Shown: piece by piece, positions 47,794 to 59,500 of the stretch | Position numbering within the stretch: the stretch's first letter is position 1 | How the letters are laid out: every line of letters starts with the position of its first letter | Source: Amborella trichopoda | Taxonomy: Eukaryota; Streptophyta; Magnoliopsida; Amborellales; Amborellaceae | Direction: 5' to 3' | Assembly (NCBI RefSeq): GCF_000471905.2 | Contig: NW_006498507.1 | Coordinates: forward strand, 5,867,671 to 5,931,670 | Length of the DNA stretch: 64,000 nucleotides | Notes under the pieces: model-generated | What the model was told of the DNA's origin: nothing | Seen by the model: the letters and a program-made list of their open reading frames with translations, nothing else | The model's database searches: none | Position numbers and translations under genes: made by a program

Positions 47794-49261
47794 CTCTAAG
47801 AGCGAGAAAACCAAATAAGTTGATAGGCTTTGGGGAAGAAGGGTAAAATGGACAAATTGACAGATTTGGGAGGCTTACTCATAGCTTTCTATTTAACTTT
47901 AGATTTTGCATCCGTCAATATTTGGGCAAGCTATCTGTATTTTTCCAGGGTAGTTATACACCTCCCTGTGCGATTGGTTGAGATGATCCAAATACAATGT
48001 CATGCCTCTACATTGTTTTATTTTTAAGTGTTTTTATAAAAAACTTTTTATCACCAAATTTTAGGTGTCCACTTCTTTCTTAAACTCGCACTTGCAAAAA
48101 AAAAAAAAAATATACACGTAGCACAATATTACCTATAAAAAAAATAACCAAAATATTATCGATAAAAAATGAAAGTTCAGGGGTATTTTGGTTATTTTTT
48201 ATCGATAATATTTGTTTTACATTTTTTTTTTATGTGCACCACATTGAAATGATGTCAAGTACGAAATTTTATATTCATGAAATTTATATGATAAAAACTA
48301 AAAATAAAATACTCTGAGACATCGGATCTAGATCAATCAGTCAATAACTTATTTGATCTAAATTAGATTGCTAGATGGGGGGGAGTATAGGACTTCAATA
48401 CAATTGGGGAAGTATAGAAACCTTTTCCCAATATTGGAGGTTTACATAAGCATTGTTCCATGACTCTTCTCGGCCAAAGGAGTTGGCCCTCGACCAATGT
48501 AAAATAAATAAAAAAAGGTAAAATATTTCTAAAAAACTAGGAAAAATAATTGGAGTTAATAGAAATTTTTAGAACGCTAAAGAAAATGAAAACAATAAAA
48601 TATGAACTACTGAAACTTTTGATTTATCCCTTGAATATTTCAGAATTTGATTTTTTTTATATTTAATTTTTTTTAATAGATCTGATAGAGAAGAATGCAC
48701 ATCCTATGCTCGTGCTGGAACATATTGTGCACTTAATCCCTAAGGCGAACGAGAGCTACTTCGAGGATTTTCTCAATAAGATACTTTGCATCCACCCAGG
48801 AATCACAAGCTGATTATTTACAGAAAATAAACCAAAAAATTGATTTTGAAATCTTCAACATTTAGATCTGAAAATCTAAAAATTTCGACGATCTTTGGTG
48901 GGTACTATTTTCGGTGGGTATTATTTTCTTTAGGCACATAAAATGCATGGTTTGATTTTATTTTATTTTAGTTTTTCTTTCCGAGATTAGTAGTTAGGTT
49001 GAAGAGGTTATATTTCGAAAATTTAAAGCCCAAAAAGTACCTGTATATTTAGTTTACCGGTGAAAGAACAGATAGCATGCTCTCCCGGAAACATGAAATT
49101 TTTGGCTATGACTTTTGGGATATTTGTGAGGCTTGGAGGTGGAACTCTCCAGTCTCTCTCCATTTCTTCCTTCCCTGCTTATTGTGCCCATCTTTAGTGC
49201 TTGTTAATTTGATTATTTGCATGCTCTACCATTTCTAATTCAATAACAACATATTAAGAAT
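47794..49261 (-). other. IDD intron 2 copy, block 2
   Basis: Non-coding sequence aligned with 54365-56194. It includes the segment at 48690-48790 (CACATCCTATGCTCGTGCTG) shared by all three blocks, and AT-rich filler. Nothing else recognised. Confidence 0.5.
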
Positions 49262-49269
49262 GCTCCAGT

Positions 49270-49527
49270 TAGGGGGTGGCATCCCTTTGACCCGAACCAT
49301 GTCCTGGTCCGGGTCCACGTGTGGGACCCAACTTGCTGGGCCTGGGTATAATTGACTTGGTCTCGACCAGGGGGTCAGGGTCCAGTTAGGGGTTGACCCG
49401 ATCCCGGTATATACTATATATTACATAAAATAAAATTTTTATTTTGTCCAGGTCCAAATACTTGGGTCCATGTAAAACTTAGTCAGGTGGGGTCCAAGTC
49501 ACCCAACTGGACCCGTTGCCACCCCTA
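49270..49527. mobile_element. hAT MITE (TAGGGGTGGCA family), block 2 copy
   Basis: TAGGGGGTGGCATCCC and TTGCCACCCCTA ends, flanked by GCTCCAGT (49262-49269) and GCTCTAGT (49528-49535), 7 of 8 identical. The best-preserved copy of this insertion. Confidence 0.85.
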
Positions 49528-49729
49528 GCTCTAGTATTTTTTATGATATTATGGCCTAAATCAGAAACTAGTTATTTTCATGCAAATGTTAAATGGCAAA
49601 GTAGACACGTGATTAGATTACTACAATACATATTTACATGAAATCCTATCAGTTGGTACAAGTAACACTACATTAAGGAAAAGCGTTCATACAAGCCTTA
49701 AAAAATAGAATTAAGGTGCACTTAAAAAA

Positions 49730-50124
49730 GGAAAAAGTTTATATAGAGCCAAGGCTCTAAACAATCAAATTAGAGCCTGTATCAAAAATTTCAATAAAAG
49801 ATGTTGTTTTGATTCCCAAATATCCTCAAATTGATCATCTCGTCATCAAGATGCATGGACATGAGAAAAAAATGGATTTCAAGTTTTGAAAATAGTGTAT
49901 TTTGTAGTGCATTTTTTGACTGTCAAATTTCAACATTTTCAAGGTTTCATAGATTTATCCGATTTACACTATTTTTTAAGCTTTAAACTTTATAAATAAA
50001 GATGAAAATATATTTTAAGGCTATCGCTTAGATTTGCAGCATTGAAACCACATTTCTTGACACTATTTGAAGGTTAGCTCAAATTTGATTGTTTAGAGCC
50101 TCGGCCCTATACAAACCTCACCCC
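49730..50124. mobile_element. MULE-type MITE (GAGCC variant) nested in MITE-A
   Basis: A 395-bp element with long inverted ends: GTTTATATAGAGCCAAGGCT and the inverse of AGCCTCGGCCCTATACAAAC, continuing through CTAAACAATCAAATT. It is flanked by a perfect 9-bp duplication CTTAAAAAA (49721-49729, 50125-50133). It interrupts an inverted MITE-A running from about 49690 to 50390. A related element is at 55174-55565. Confidence 0.88.
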
Positions 50125-50390
50125 CTTAAAAAATCATCATAAAAGGCAGTTTTGACGTTGGAAAACCCTCTAATTGATCATCATAATATCGAGATGTCTG
50201 AATATGGAAAAATAATAATTTTGAACCACTTTGGAGATTATCTGGACTATTCATTTTCAAGATTTTCATGTGTTTGTAGATCTATTTGATTTGAACCAGT
50301 TTTGGAGTTCAAATTTTATAATTAGAGAAAATTGATTATCAAACCATCCTAAGAATTTTTAACACCAATAATGCATTCTAATAATCATTT

Positions 50391-51639
50391 ACATATCTAC
50401 CACATTGTATCACTTTTAGAGCTTCACCTTGAACTAATCTTTTGGGCATACCTTTGTCCTTTTCAATCTTTCCACTTGAACTAATCTTTTCGAACTTATA
50501 TATATAACCAAGGGATGAAAACAAATTTTCAAGCCACGCCATTTACTTGCAAGTTCTTGAGGCTAGCATATTTCAACAGGGTTTTGAGATTTTTTATGAC
50601 GTGGCTTTACCAAGGCTACGCCATTTACTTGCAAGTGCCCCAAAAAGAAAGTGGAAGAGTAATTCACTAACATGGACAGAAATATGATTCAAAACAACTC
50701 AATTCTTTTTTAAGAGGAAAACATTCTTAAAAGAAGGATACATAAATAGAAAATAGTTATCAAATAGAACCCTCATGATCATCCTCTTTTAAAGTGAACA
50801 CCATGGCAATTGAGACCAGGACTGTCGATCTGACCGTTCACACTATCGATTGGTGCTTGGTCAATTTCATCTAGAGTAAAAATTGAGTTTGGTTAAAAAC
50901 CGCTTAAAACCATTTTTTGAATGATTTTAATCGGTTTAACCAGTTAGTTTTGACGAGTTCGATTGTTCAAACAAAGTACGTAATTTTTTTCATAATACAT
51001 TACATATTTTAAAGTATAATTTATTTCTTATATATTTTTAAAACTCGGTCAAGCTGATTAGATTGAAAATTTAATCGATATTGACTGGACTAGATCCCTC
51101 ACTGATTAAATGGCTAATCTGATTTTAATAACACTAGTAAACACTTCTAAAAATCCCCTCTGCTCGATATGAGAAGACGAAGAAGTTTCTTGAGGTCCAT
51201 TACACTACTAGGAGTCAATCATTTGATTCTGAGCATTTCAAAGTCCCCCATGTGCCAATCTTTAATGCCTATTAGTTTCATGAGTGCGCGTAGCATATTG
51301 TACATATTCTCTTCCGAAAAAAGTGAAATTTTGAAATCTACTTTCTAGTAACCAAATGTCTAAAGAAAAAGAAGAATTGGATTTTAAGTTTCTAAGTCTC
51401 TAGACAAGTTGGATGGTCTCCATTCAATTTTTGGGCATTATTTATTCAGGTACCGACAGTGTGCTTACAAAAATTTTCTCTTTGAGCTTGGTTGCTAGGA
51501 CTAGGACCTTACATCCAAAATTTTAAGTCCTAAAAGTACTCGTATAAAAGTTTTTAGCTAAGGAATAAATGGACAATATGATCCAGCAAGAGCATAAATT
51601 CTCTCCCGTGCTAAAGACCAGCAACATGAAATAGTACGG
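50391..51639 (-). other. IDD intron 2 copy, block 2 (distal part)
   Basis: Aligned with 39540-41350 and 56400-57540. No coding region recognised. Contains the TTACATCCAAAATTTT and GGACAATATG-TCCAGCA segment common to all blocks, ending near 51610. Confidence 0.5.
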
Positions 51640-51970
51640 AAATATGTTCAGTATTAGGAATTTTTGTGAAACGTAAAAAATTATTTTTATATTTAATTAT
51701 AAAATTTAAAGCTAAAAAAAGAGTGTAGATCATACATATCCATAAACACAGATAAATCTTGAAAACTAATGGTTGAGAAAACACATTACAAAATACACTA
51801 TTTTCAAGACTTAAAATCCTTTTTTCTTTTCTTTTTTTCATGTCCATCGAGCTTCAGGTGGAGATGATCGATCTGAGGATTTTTGAGCATCCAACCAACC
51901 ACTTCTAGTGAGCTTTTGAGGTTCACCTTATTGTTTAGAGCTTCACCCTTATATTAACTTTTTTCCATAA
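51640..51970. mobile_element. truncated MITE-A at the block 2/3 junction
   Basis: Only the right part of MITE-A is present (from ATTTTTATATTTAATTATAA through TTTTTGAG and AGCTTCACCCTTATATTAAC). It is fused on its left to intron-2 sequence of block 2, so the duplication junction lies here. Confidence 0.65.
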
Positions 51971-52449
51971 TATGATTGAATGAATAGAAAAGCGTTACTT
52001 TTTGTCCAAAATATATATCGAGAGAGAGAGAGGATAGGGTGGTTCACATAGGGAATTAATTCTCTCTCACACACACATGGTTTGGATTTTCAGTGGACTC
52101 TTGAATGTGGAGTAGGGTTAGGGTCAAGTAAGATTCCTCACCACTTTATTCCCACACTTTGTCAACCAATTATCCTTCTTTATCTTCTTTATTTATTCAT
52201 CACTCTACATTTTAGAAAGAGAGAGAGAGAGAGGGGTACCTCAGTGATGCTCCCCTTACATGCACAAGTAGAGAGAGAAGCTATGAAAGATATGGAATGC
52301 TAGATTTCAACACAATCAAAGAGAGAGAGGGAGAGTAGCTATGAGAGATAAATAATAGTAGATGTCATCACAGAATCATTTATTCTTGATAACTTTGCTT
52401 TAGTGGTTGGCAGCAAGCAATAACTGGAAAGTTGGGGTGAGATGGTGCC

Positions 52450-52457
52450 TATATAAA
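52450..52457 (+). promoter_or_regulatory. TATA box of the block 3 hairpin gene
   Basis: TATATAAA lies 78 bp before the predicted mature miRNA, the same distance as in block 1. Confidence 0.6.
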
Positions 52458-52518
52458 CCCCTGTTATCAATGAAATAAGACATAACTAGAAGATGAAGTG
52501 TGATCAAAACTGCGGTGT

Positions 52519-52620
52519 TATCTCTTCATCTCCCTCAAAGGCCTCCCCATTTTTGAAGGAATTTATCAGGGCCTAAAATCCTTTGAAATTGGGGGGCCCG
52601 ACGGGGAGGTACAGAGATTG
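52519..52620 (+). ncRNA. MIR477: miR477-like precursor hairpin, copy 3
   Basis: The 5' arm ATCTCCCTCAAAGGCCTCCC (from 52528) is identical to copy 2 over these 20 bases. The 3' arm GGGGGGCCCGACGGGGAGGT (52591-52610) pairs with it, with a four-base internal loop at mature positions 9-12. The lower stem ATCTCT/AGAGAT is restored as in copy 1. The hairpin lies about 1 kb from the IDD stop codon in tail-to-tail orientation. Family assignment is from memory and expression is untested. Confidence 0.72.
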
Positions 52621-52986
52621 CACTTCACAAAAGCTAAAAGAAATTGGTGGGTTTTGTTTCTTTGGTTACAGGTAACATTCTCTTTCCTTGTTCATGAGTT
52701 TGATGCATTAGAGTCCTTTTCTTTGACGTTTATTTTCGGCTGAGGTCAACCCATCTTAGAATAAAGGGATTGCAGATATGTTGCCTCTCACATTTTCAAT
52801 CTTTAGATATGTAGAATGCAGAAACAGTGCCTCTACCATACTTTTATTCTTTAGAATGAGAGGTTATGGAAATAGGATCTCCTCTCTCTCTCACACACAC
52901 CCACCCACATTTGTGCATTTAAGGAAGCATCACTCATCACGAGCTATTCTCTCTCTTAATTGGGTATGATCTCTCTCTCTCTATCT

Positions 52987-53427
52987 CGATGTTTGCAACT
53001 CGGAACCGGTGGTAAAACTGGAACCGAAAACTGACTGATCTGGTTTTTGCTCGTTTTGGTGGTCTGGCTAGGTTTTTTAAAAAAATATAAACTCCCAAAA
53101 ATTAAGAAATTAGTTTGTAATGAGTTTTTTAAATTTTTTATCATATCAGCAAAGATTGAAAAGTGTTTTGGCTATGAATATTCTTATTAACATTTTCCAC
53201 TGTTTTTTTAAAAATACTCCTGGGGCAAATTGATTTTTCTAACTCCATTTTTTTCAATTTCATTTGGATGGGCTTCTTTTCATATTTGTTACATTTTTCT
53301 GTTTTTTAATACTTTTCAGACTGGTTGGGACCTGCCCGATTAGACCGACTGAACAGGCTGATTTACTAGTTACAAGGACCCGGCCCTTAGCCGGTTTCCG
53401 AGGCTGATTCGATTTTTCGGAACACTG
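52987..53427. mobile_element. hAT-like element (CCGGTT family), block 3 copy
   Basis: Begins near CGATGTTTGCAACTCGG and ends TTTTTCGGAACACTG, with CCGGTGG and ACCGACTG motifs. It occupies the same place as in blocks 1 and 2, between the hairpin and the 3' end of IDD. Confidence 0.6.
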
Positions 53428-53580
53428 CTCTCTCTCTCTCATGCACATGCCCACACACCCAAACCCACATGCACATAATATAATTCATACGTATATTCCC
53501 AACAAAACAATGATTGAAGTAAGGAAACCATCCAATTATCAAACAAAAGAGCAAAAGAAAAGCAACTAATCAACAAAACC

Positions 53581-56500
53581 CTAGAAATCCCATATGGGTC
53601 TTTCCATGGAAGCTTGATCTTGACCTACATGATGAAAACCAGGCATTTTGTCAAAACTTCTTTGTTGGTTTTGTGTTTCCCACTCCAGCATCTCCTGTTG
53701 GCCATGTGAAGAGTACCCCATACCATCTCCATGGACCCCCACACCTAAGAAATCCACAGTCATTCTCTCTCCTGCTCTCTTAGCAGCCTCTTCTCTCTGT
53801 AACCCCCTCATCATACCCTCCCCTTCCAAAAATTCACCAGGTGGTTTAATGCTCTTCTCTCCATGAATCATCAAAGGAGAATCAGGTAAGCTGATCTTCT
53901 CTAGCTCCTTTGGAAACCCATTTTGGCTCCCCATATACAAACCACTTGTCGAATCGGGGAAGCCTCTGAGAAAGATGGGCGGAGCAATTGCGTTACTGCT
54001 AACCTTGGCTCCCATTTGTGCGGCTTTTTGCAATAGAGCAGTTGCAGACATGAATGCATTTGAATCATTGGAAACTCGAGTATTATTTAACCCACTTGAA
54101 GCGAACAGACCCACGGACGATAAGAAACCCTGGCCGGAAATTATGTCGGAAAATGAAGAATCCGGAATGTTGGGTACCTGTGTGAGAGTGTGGGGCATGT
54201 TATTATTCAAGGGATTAGTTATGTCCTGATTGATGAGTGATAAATCCATGGGGCTGTTGAACTCTGGTGCTTGGCCTTGTAGTTGAGATGAACCCTGGTG
54301 CAACTTGTTGTTCTCTTCTGCCAAGGCATCACAGAATGCTCTGTGAGTTATGAAGCTGTCTCTCCTGTAAGCGCGAGAACGTCAAATAAGTTCAAAGGCT
54401 CTGGGGAAGAAGGGTAAAATGGTCAAATTTATGGATTTTGGGAAGTTTGCTCGTAGCTGTCTATTTAATTTTAGATTTTGCATGGGGTCAATATTGGAGG
54501 TTTACCTATCTCTCTACTTGTTTTCTTGCGGCCAAGGTATTTGGGCCTTGGCCTATGTAAAATAAATTAGAAAAAGTGAAATATTTCTAAAAAACAATAA
54601 AAACTAAGAAAAATATTTGGAATTAATAGAAATTTTTAAGAGGCTAAAGAAGTTAGAAAACAAAAGTCTCAACTACTACCGAAAGTTTTGATTTAGAAAA
54701 AGTACAAAATGAGACCATTTAGTTATGGTGGAAGGTGGTCACAATTGATCTTTACCATTGGATGTGAAATTGGGTGGCTGCATTTATTCCTTTGACCAAG
54801 TTCAAACTTCAAAAAAAAATTTCTCGAATTTTATTACACACCCAACCTATCAAATTTCACATCGAATGGTTGTAAATAATTGTGACACCTTACAACAAAA
54901 GTAAAATGGTCTCATTGTACTATATTTGGTTATGTCAAAGGTTGGGTGGTCACAATTACTTAGTATATCATGATTATGTTTGTTTTTTGGGTGAAAATAT
55001 CAGGGTTATATTGATAGCTAGGGTTTTGTACAGATATGTAAGATTATTGAGATAGAAATGTATACACTAAAAATATTTATTTTTAATAGAAGGATGTGGC
55101 ACAAAGTTCAAAATAATTTTTTTTAATATTGTGACACATTTTAATTTGTAATATCTTATATCCAATAACTATGGGAAAAAGTTTATATAGAGCCGAGGCT
55201 CTTAACAATCAAATTCGAGCCTACCTCAAAAATTTCCCTAGAAGAGATTGTTTTGATGCCCAAATATCCTCTAATTCATCATCTCGATATCAAGATGCAT
55301 GGACATGAGAAAAAAATAGATTTCAAGTTTTGAAAATAGTGTATTTTGTAACACACTTTTGGACCGTCAATTTTCAAGATTTTCAAGTCTTCATAGATCT
55401 ATCGATCTACACTATTTTTGCAGCTTTAAACTTTATGAATAAAGATAAAAATATATTTTAAGGCTATCAAATAGATTCCAGTATTGAAACTACATTTCTC
55501 GACAGTATTTGAAGGTAGGCTCTAATTCGATTGTTTAGAGCCTAGGCTTTATACAAACCGCACCCATAGGAGGGATTGTACAAGTTAACTGTGTAGTATA
55601 CAGTGAGAAGAATGGACATCCTATGCTCGTGCTGGAACATATTGTACGCTTAATCCCTAAGGCGAATGAGAGCCACTTGGAGGTGTTTCTCAATAAGATA
55701 TTTTGTATCTACCCAAGAATCGCGAGCTGATTATTATAAAAAAAAAAAAAAAAAATAGATTTTTGAGTTTTTCAACACTTAGATTTGAAAATCTAAAAAT
55801 TTTGATGATCTTTGTTCAATCGTGAGGTGTTATTTTCTTTAGGCACATAAAATGTATGATTTTTTTTTTTTACTTTCTTTTAGATGAGTCGCTAGAGGCT
55901 ATATTCCCAAAAATTAAAAGCCTAAAAAGTACTTATGTATTTAGTTTACAGGTGAAGGAACAGATAGCATGCTCCCATAGAAACACCAAAATTTTGGCTC
56001 TGATTCTTCTGATATTTGCTAGAGTTGGAGGTGGAGCTTTCCAGCTTCTCTCCATTTCTTCCTTTCCTACCTATTGTGCAGATCTTTAGTGCTTGTTAAT
56101 TTGATTATTGCATGCTCTAGCATTTTTTATTCAATAACAAGATATTTTTTTATTTTATTTTTTTACGATACTTCAATAACAAGACATTAAGAATGCTCTA
56201 GTGAGGGGTAGCATCCCGGCAGCCCGAACTGTGTCTTGGTCCGGATCCGGGTCCATGTATGGAACCCAGCTTGTTGTGTCTAGGTATAAATGACTTGGAT
56301 TTGACCCAGGTCAGGTCTAGGTCTAAGTCAGGGGTAGGCGTTGACCCGGTATACATTGTGTAATATAAAACAAATTTTTTATTTTTATTTTTAATTTCTA
56401 GACCTAGGCTACGCCATTTACTTGCAAGTGCCCCAAAAGAAAAGTGGAATAGCAATTAACTAGAATGCACAGAAAGATGATTGAAAACAACTCAATTCTT

Positions 56501-59500
56501 TTTTAACAGGAAAACATTCTTAACAAAAGGATACATAAATAGAAAATACTTCTCAAATAGAAAGTTTCGTGATCATCTTCTTTTAAAGTAGACACCATGG
56601 TAATTGAGACCAGATCAAACTGTCGGTCTGACTATTCAGATCACCCACAAATACCTTGGTCTATCTCGTCCAGAGTAAACAATGATTTTGGTTAAATATC
56701 GGTTAAAATCAATATTTGATTAATTCTGATCGGTTTAACCAACCACTTTTGATTGATTCAGTGGAAACAAAGTAGGCAACTTTTTTTCTAATATATTGCA
56801 TATTTTAAACTATTATTTATTTTTTTACATATTTTAAAAATTCAATCAAACCGATTCGATTGACAAACTAACCGATATAGATTGGTTTATTCGGTAGCTG
56901 GTCCGATCGTGATAGCACTAGTAGACATCTCCTCTCCTCGATATAAGAAGAGGAAGAAGTTTCTTTCGAATGAGGTCATCTCACTACTAAGAGTCAATGA
57001 TTTGATTTTCAACATTTCAAAATTTTCCATGAGTAGGGATAACACAAAGCACCATATTAGTCATTAAGTATTTAGTTGTATCCACCTATGCTCTATTAGG
57101 AGGCAATCTTTAATGGCTTTTAGTTTCCTGAGTGCACGTAGCATGTATATACTCCCTTGGGAAAAATGTGAAATTTGGAAATCTACTTTCTAATAACCAA
57201 ATGTTTAAAGAAAAAGAGGAATTGGATTTTGAGTTTCTAAACCTCTAGATCTATCCTCAAGTTAGACGGTCTCCATTCAATTTTTAGGCTTTATTTCTTG
57301 AGGTACAGACAAAGTACATACAAAAATTTCTCTTTGAGGTTGGTTGCTAGGATAAGGATGTTACATCCAAAATTTTGGGTCCTAAAAAAAATGGTATAAA
57401 GGGTTTTGTGAAGGAATAAATGAACAATATGCTCCAGCAGGAGCATAGAATCTCTTGGCTTATTGCTTACATTCTCTCCGGTGTGAACGGCCAGCATCGA
57501 ATCCTCAAAAAGCAATTTGCAAAGCCTTCAATATTTTAGTGTTAGTATTGTGCCAAAATCACTAATAATGAGCTGATGTTCCATTCTCTTCACAAAGGGG
57601 GATTTCCTACTTAACATTACATAGAAAGACAATCTTTTTAATATAAGTCATCTACTCATCTTGTTCCAAACCTTGGTTCTCACAGCAAAAGGCTCCCATA
57701 AAAAGATACAGTGTTATATATAAAGTTGAAGAAATAATGTCATTATCATCGGACTGGAACCGGTGAAAGTTTTGGTGCCACCAAAAACTTGATTCGGTTG
57801 AATTAGAACAAGTTAAAATTGGTCCATTGGGACAGCCAAAACTAATCAAATATCGATTTTTATATGTTTTCAACCGACTTAAATTTTTAATTTGGATTAA
57901 ACTGGCTAAAGTACACCAACATGTCCGTTCTAAACCGGATAAGTACACTTTATATGAGATGAAATTACATGGAGATGCAGGAAAAAGTCTTATCACAGTT
58001 ACTCTTATAGGATCATTCGGAAACGACCGACAACTCTTCATAACGAGTTTCTATTCTAACGGTGAATTATTAGTGATAACAGGTGCCGCCATACTCAAGC
58101 AACTCATGTGCGAAGTATGACCAACTAATGAATAGAACATACCTAGAGAAGATGGTCCCACAGTCGCACGTGTACTCCTTGGTCCCACAAACCTTAGAGT
58201 GGGCCTTCCAATCAGATTGCACCGCGTATTTTTTCGAACACTTGTCGCATTTCCACTTCTTCTCTCCATGCTTCCTACTAAAATGCTTTTTAATGCCTGT
58301 GAGATCACCAAGAGCTCTACTAGGATCGTGGTGCAGGCACGTGATTTCGGGGCACACGTACACTTTGTTCCTGGCCTCTGTTGTTGCCCTCTGCTTGAGC
58401 TTCCATGGAAGGTTGTGACCTCTTCTGTGGAGCTGAAGGTTTTGATCTCTTTGGAAACCCTTGTTGCAGACCTCACACACAAACCTGTTTGTGGCCATTA
58501 GGGTCCTTGGTGACAAGGCGATCACCTCAGCGGTGGGGTCTGCAAACATGTCGTGTTGTTATAAGCGGATTAGTTTGCAAAGGCAAATACATAAAATAAT
58601 TAAGGGTATTTTGGTAATTCTGATGGCGCAGTATGAAAACCTTTTTATTATAGAGATTGTATGCTATGCTCATTTTTTAGGGGAAATATGCATCAAACAT
58701 GCCTATGAGGATCTCCATCATCTATTAAGAACTTGCTTAAGGAATGGATGGTGGAGATCCTAGGTTTGTATGTGTACGTTGCTCAAAATAATGGCACACC
58801 CTCCTATTCGATATGTTTTAGATCTTAGCGGTTTCTACAACTCTTTTGACTTATGTAATGCACGATTATTTGTTGGATTTATTTTAAGGGAAAGTATACA
58901 ACAAGATCGTTCACCTTTAATACAAGAGGGTAAAATCATCCTTTATCTTCAGATGCTAAATTAGTTGGATGGAGGGTAATCATTTGATTGTGCTTCAAAT
59001 CCCAAATACTTTTTTCTGATCTATGAAGCGAAAGCACTCACTAACATCCGACAAATAGAGGTGGTTATGACTTTTTTGTATCAAAGATAAATAATTTTAT
59101 AATTAATAATTCTTTGTAGCTAAATACCTTACATATATGCCAGCCCATAATGTGAAATTCTAAAATTAACACATATTCCAATGGTAAATAGTAGGAAAAT
59201 GAAATCACATCGAATTGAATTGCTTTCTCTTACGTAGGACACAAACGCTCACCCTTTATAACCTCACATCTCTCGATCACGGTTTATCTCTCTCTCTCTC
59301 TTCCGGAGCCCATGTCACCAGGGCTAACTTAGGCAAGTTCCAAGTTGGATCAGCGATTTTTTAACATACAAAATAGGATTTTAGGAGCTAAGTGAGCGCG
59401 ATTTCCAAGTTTTAATCCCAAAAATGAAAGGCTTCCAACCTGAGTGTGCGTGCGTGTGCGCGTGCATGGGCGTGAGGAGTAAGATTTGGGCCCTATTTGT

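Larger units (their letters stand above)
41880..51620. repeat. tandem block 2 (MIR477-like hairpin + IDD last-exon pseudogene + intron 2)
   Basis: Second copy of the block, longer than the others because of a MULE (42339-43904) and another insertion (about 44240-46060). It starts with an A-rich tail (GAATCAATGGAAAAGTAATA) and the CACACGTGTTTTGGATCTTC segment, and ends in the GAGCATAAATTCTCTCC segment before a truncated MITE-A. Confidence 0.85.
51971..57540. repeat. tandem block 3 (contains the intact IDD last exon)
   Basis: Third copy of the block. Unlike the first two it continues into IDD exon 2 at 58539-58143 beyond its right edge. It holds the third hairpin, hAT-like element and TAGGGGTGGCA MITE. 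Confidence 0.85.
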
